In this document: positions 4,946 to 5,384 of the stretch, one piece after another
Layout: the number at the start of each line of letters is the position of its first letter
Numbering within the stretch: position 1 is the first letter of the stretch
Origin: Asaia bogorensis
Lineage (GTDB): Bacteria > Pseudomonadota > Alphaproteobacteria > Acetobacterales > Acetobacteraceae
Length of the DNA stretch: 5,384 bases
Reading direction: 5' to 3'
NCBI GenBank assembly: GCA_945871455.1
Contig: CAMBXJ010000326.1
Span: 1 to 5,384, forward strand
The notes under the pieces: model-generated
The model's input: the letters and a program-made list of their open reading frames with translations, nothing else
Database searches by the model: none
What the model was told of the DNA's origin: nothing
Made by a program: the position numbers and the translations under genes

Positions 4946-5341
4946 CTATGCGGGGTCGCGGATCGCTGTATCCATCGTCGCGACAAAGCGATCCGCCACA
5001 CACAAACGCGTGCTCGGCTTCAGGTCGATGCCATCCCGCCGGATTTCGTGCATCAACGTCGTTCTCTCCCGCCAAAAGCCGTCGTCATATGGCATCGCCT
5101 GGACACTCGCACCGGTCGCGTAGAGCATGTCGCTCTCGATATCTCTCAGTCGATGCATCTGCTGCCAACGGTCGGTCATCTGACGCAAGAAGACCGCTAC
5201 GACATAGTCGGACTCCGACCGCGCATCGCCCCGTGCGCGGGAGCCGAACAGGACCACGCGTTCAATCCGATCGCCGTAGACCGCGTTCAGAGCGGTCAGA
5301 AACCGGTTGAGGATGGGATCGTCCGTTGGCCGCGGTTGCAA
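4946..5341 (-). CDS. MNT-type nucleotidyltransferase-fold protein with a disrupted metal motif; start uncertain
   Basis: The protein is about 131 residues if it starts at the TTG at 5341. The frame stays open to the right edge, so the true start may lie upstream or off the window. The family signature is clear: VVLFGSRARGDARSESD (29-45) is the pol-beta superfamily GS-x(n)-D motif of minimal nucleotidyltransferases, which usually transfer AMP to a protein partner and often serve as the antitoxin of HEPN toxins. The normal pattern ends D-x-D with both aspartates binding metal; here it is Asp45-Tyr46-Val47 (codon GTC at 5203-5201, one base from GAC). Catalysis is therefore likely lost. The conserved-looking body ends around LMHEIRRDGIDL (96-107); a 24-residue tail with no visible motif follows, and a TGA lies in another frame right at that junction (5022-5020), as a one-base indel would produce. 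No HEPN partner is seen in the window. It ends 45 bp before the next gene in the same direction. It may be a decaying gene. Confidence 0.75.
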   Translation of the reverse strand: MQPRPTDDPILNRFLTALNAVYGDRIERVVLFGSRARGDARSESDYVVAVFLRQMTDRWQQMHRLRDIESDMLYATGASVQAMPYDDGFWRERTTLMHEIRRDGIDLKPSTRLCVADRFVATMDTAIRDPA

Positions 5342-5384
5342 GCCGTGTCCGCCATGGATATCCGACCAGATACACCGATTGGCA

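Noticed and set aside
4891..5310. Rightward frames opposite the nucleotidyltransferase gene
   Set aside because: They are Arg/Ser-rich antisense shadows; the leftward frame carries the clear GSRARGD signature.

Overview
The window is GC-rich DNA, about two thirds G+C by eye. It looks like the chromosome of an alphaproteobacterium, possibly of the Acetobacteraceae/Rhodospirillales type. The grounds are codon use strongly biased to G/C in third positions, the style of the proteins, and an intergenic palindrome built on CGTCATTGCCGGGC, a pattern common in alphaproteobacterial genomes. The genus cannot be read from the sequence. No phage, insertion sequence, CRISPR, rRNA or tRNA signature was found.

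Layout, left to right: (1) 1-301 has no gene I can support. It holds several short GC-rich hairpins and an AT-richer patch. (2) 302-751 (-) is a MarR-family regulator, divergent from (3) 832-2049 (+), a 12-helix major facilitator superfamily transporter. They share an 80-bp control region whose two edges are inverted copies of each other. (4) 2049-2186 (+) is a 45-residue single-span membrane protein. Its start codon overlaps the transporter stop, so it is probably translationally coupled. (5) 2229-2306 is a long inverted repeat between converging genes. (6) 2342-3094 (-) is a Sir2-type NAD-dependent protein deacylase. (7) 3194-4900 (-) is an acetolactate-synthase-like thiamine diphosphate (ThDP) enzyme of unassigned substrate. 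(8) 4946-5341 (-), possibly extending off the right edge, is a small MNT-type nucleotidyltransferase-fold protein. One of its two expected metal-binding aspartates is replaced by valine.

The left half reads as one regulated export or uptake unit: a MarR repressor, the divergent transporter it probably controls, and a small membrane protein made with the transporter. The three right-hand genes all point left and could be co-transcribed. However, the 99-bp gap before the sirtuin holds a GC palindrome and direct repeats, so the sirtuin may be separately expressed. Nothing in the sequence ties the ThDP enzyme, the sirtuin and the nucleotidyltransferase to a common pathway.

No clearly new multi-gene system is evident. 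The observations most worth checking are the coupled 45-residue membrane protein, the nucleotidyltransferase that looks catalytically impaired and lacks a partner, and the symmetric MarR/transporter control region.
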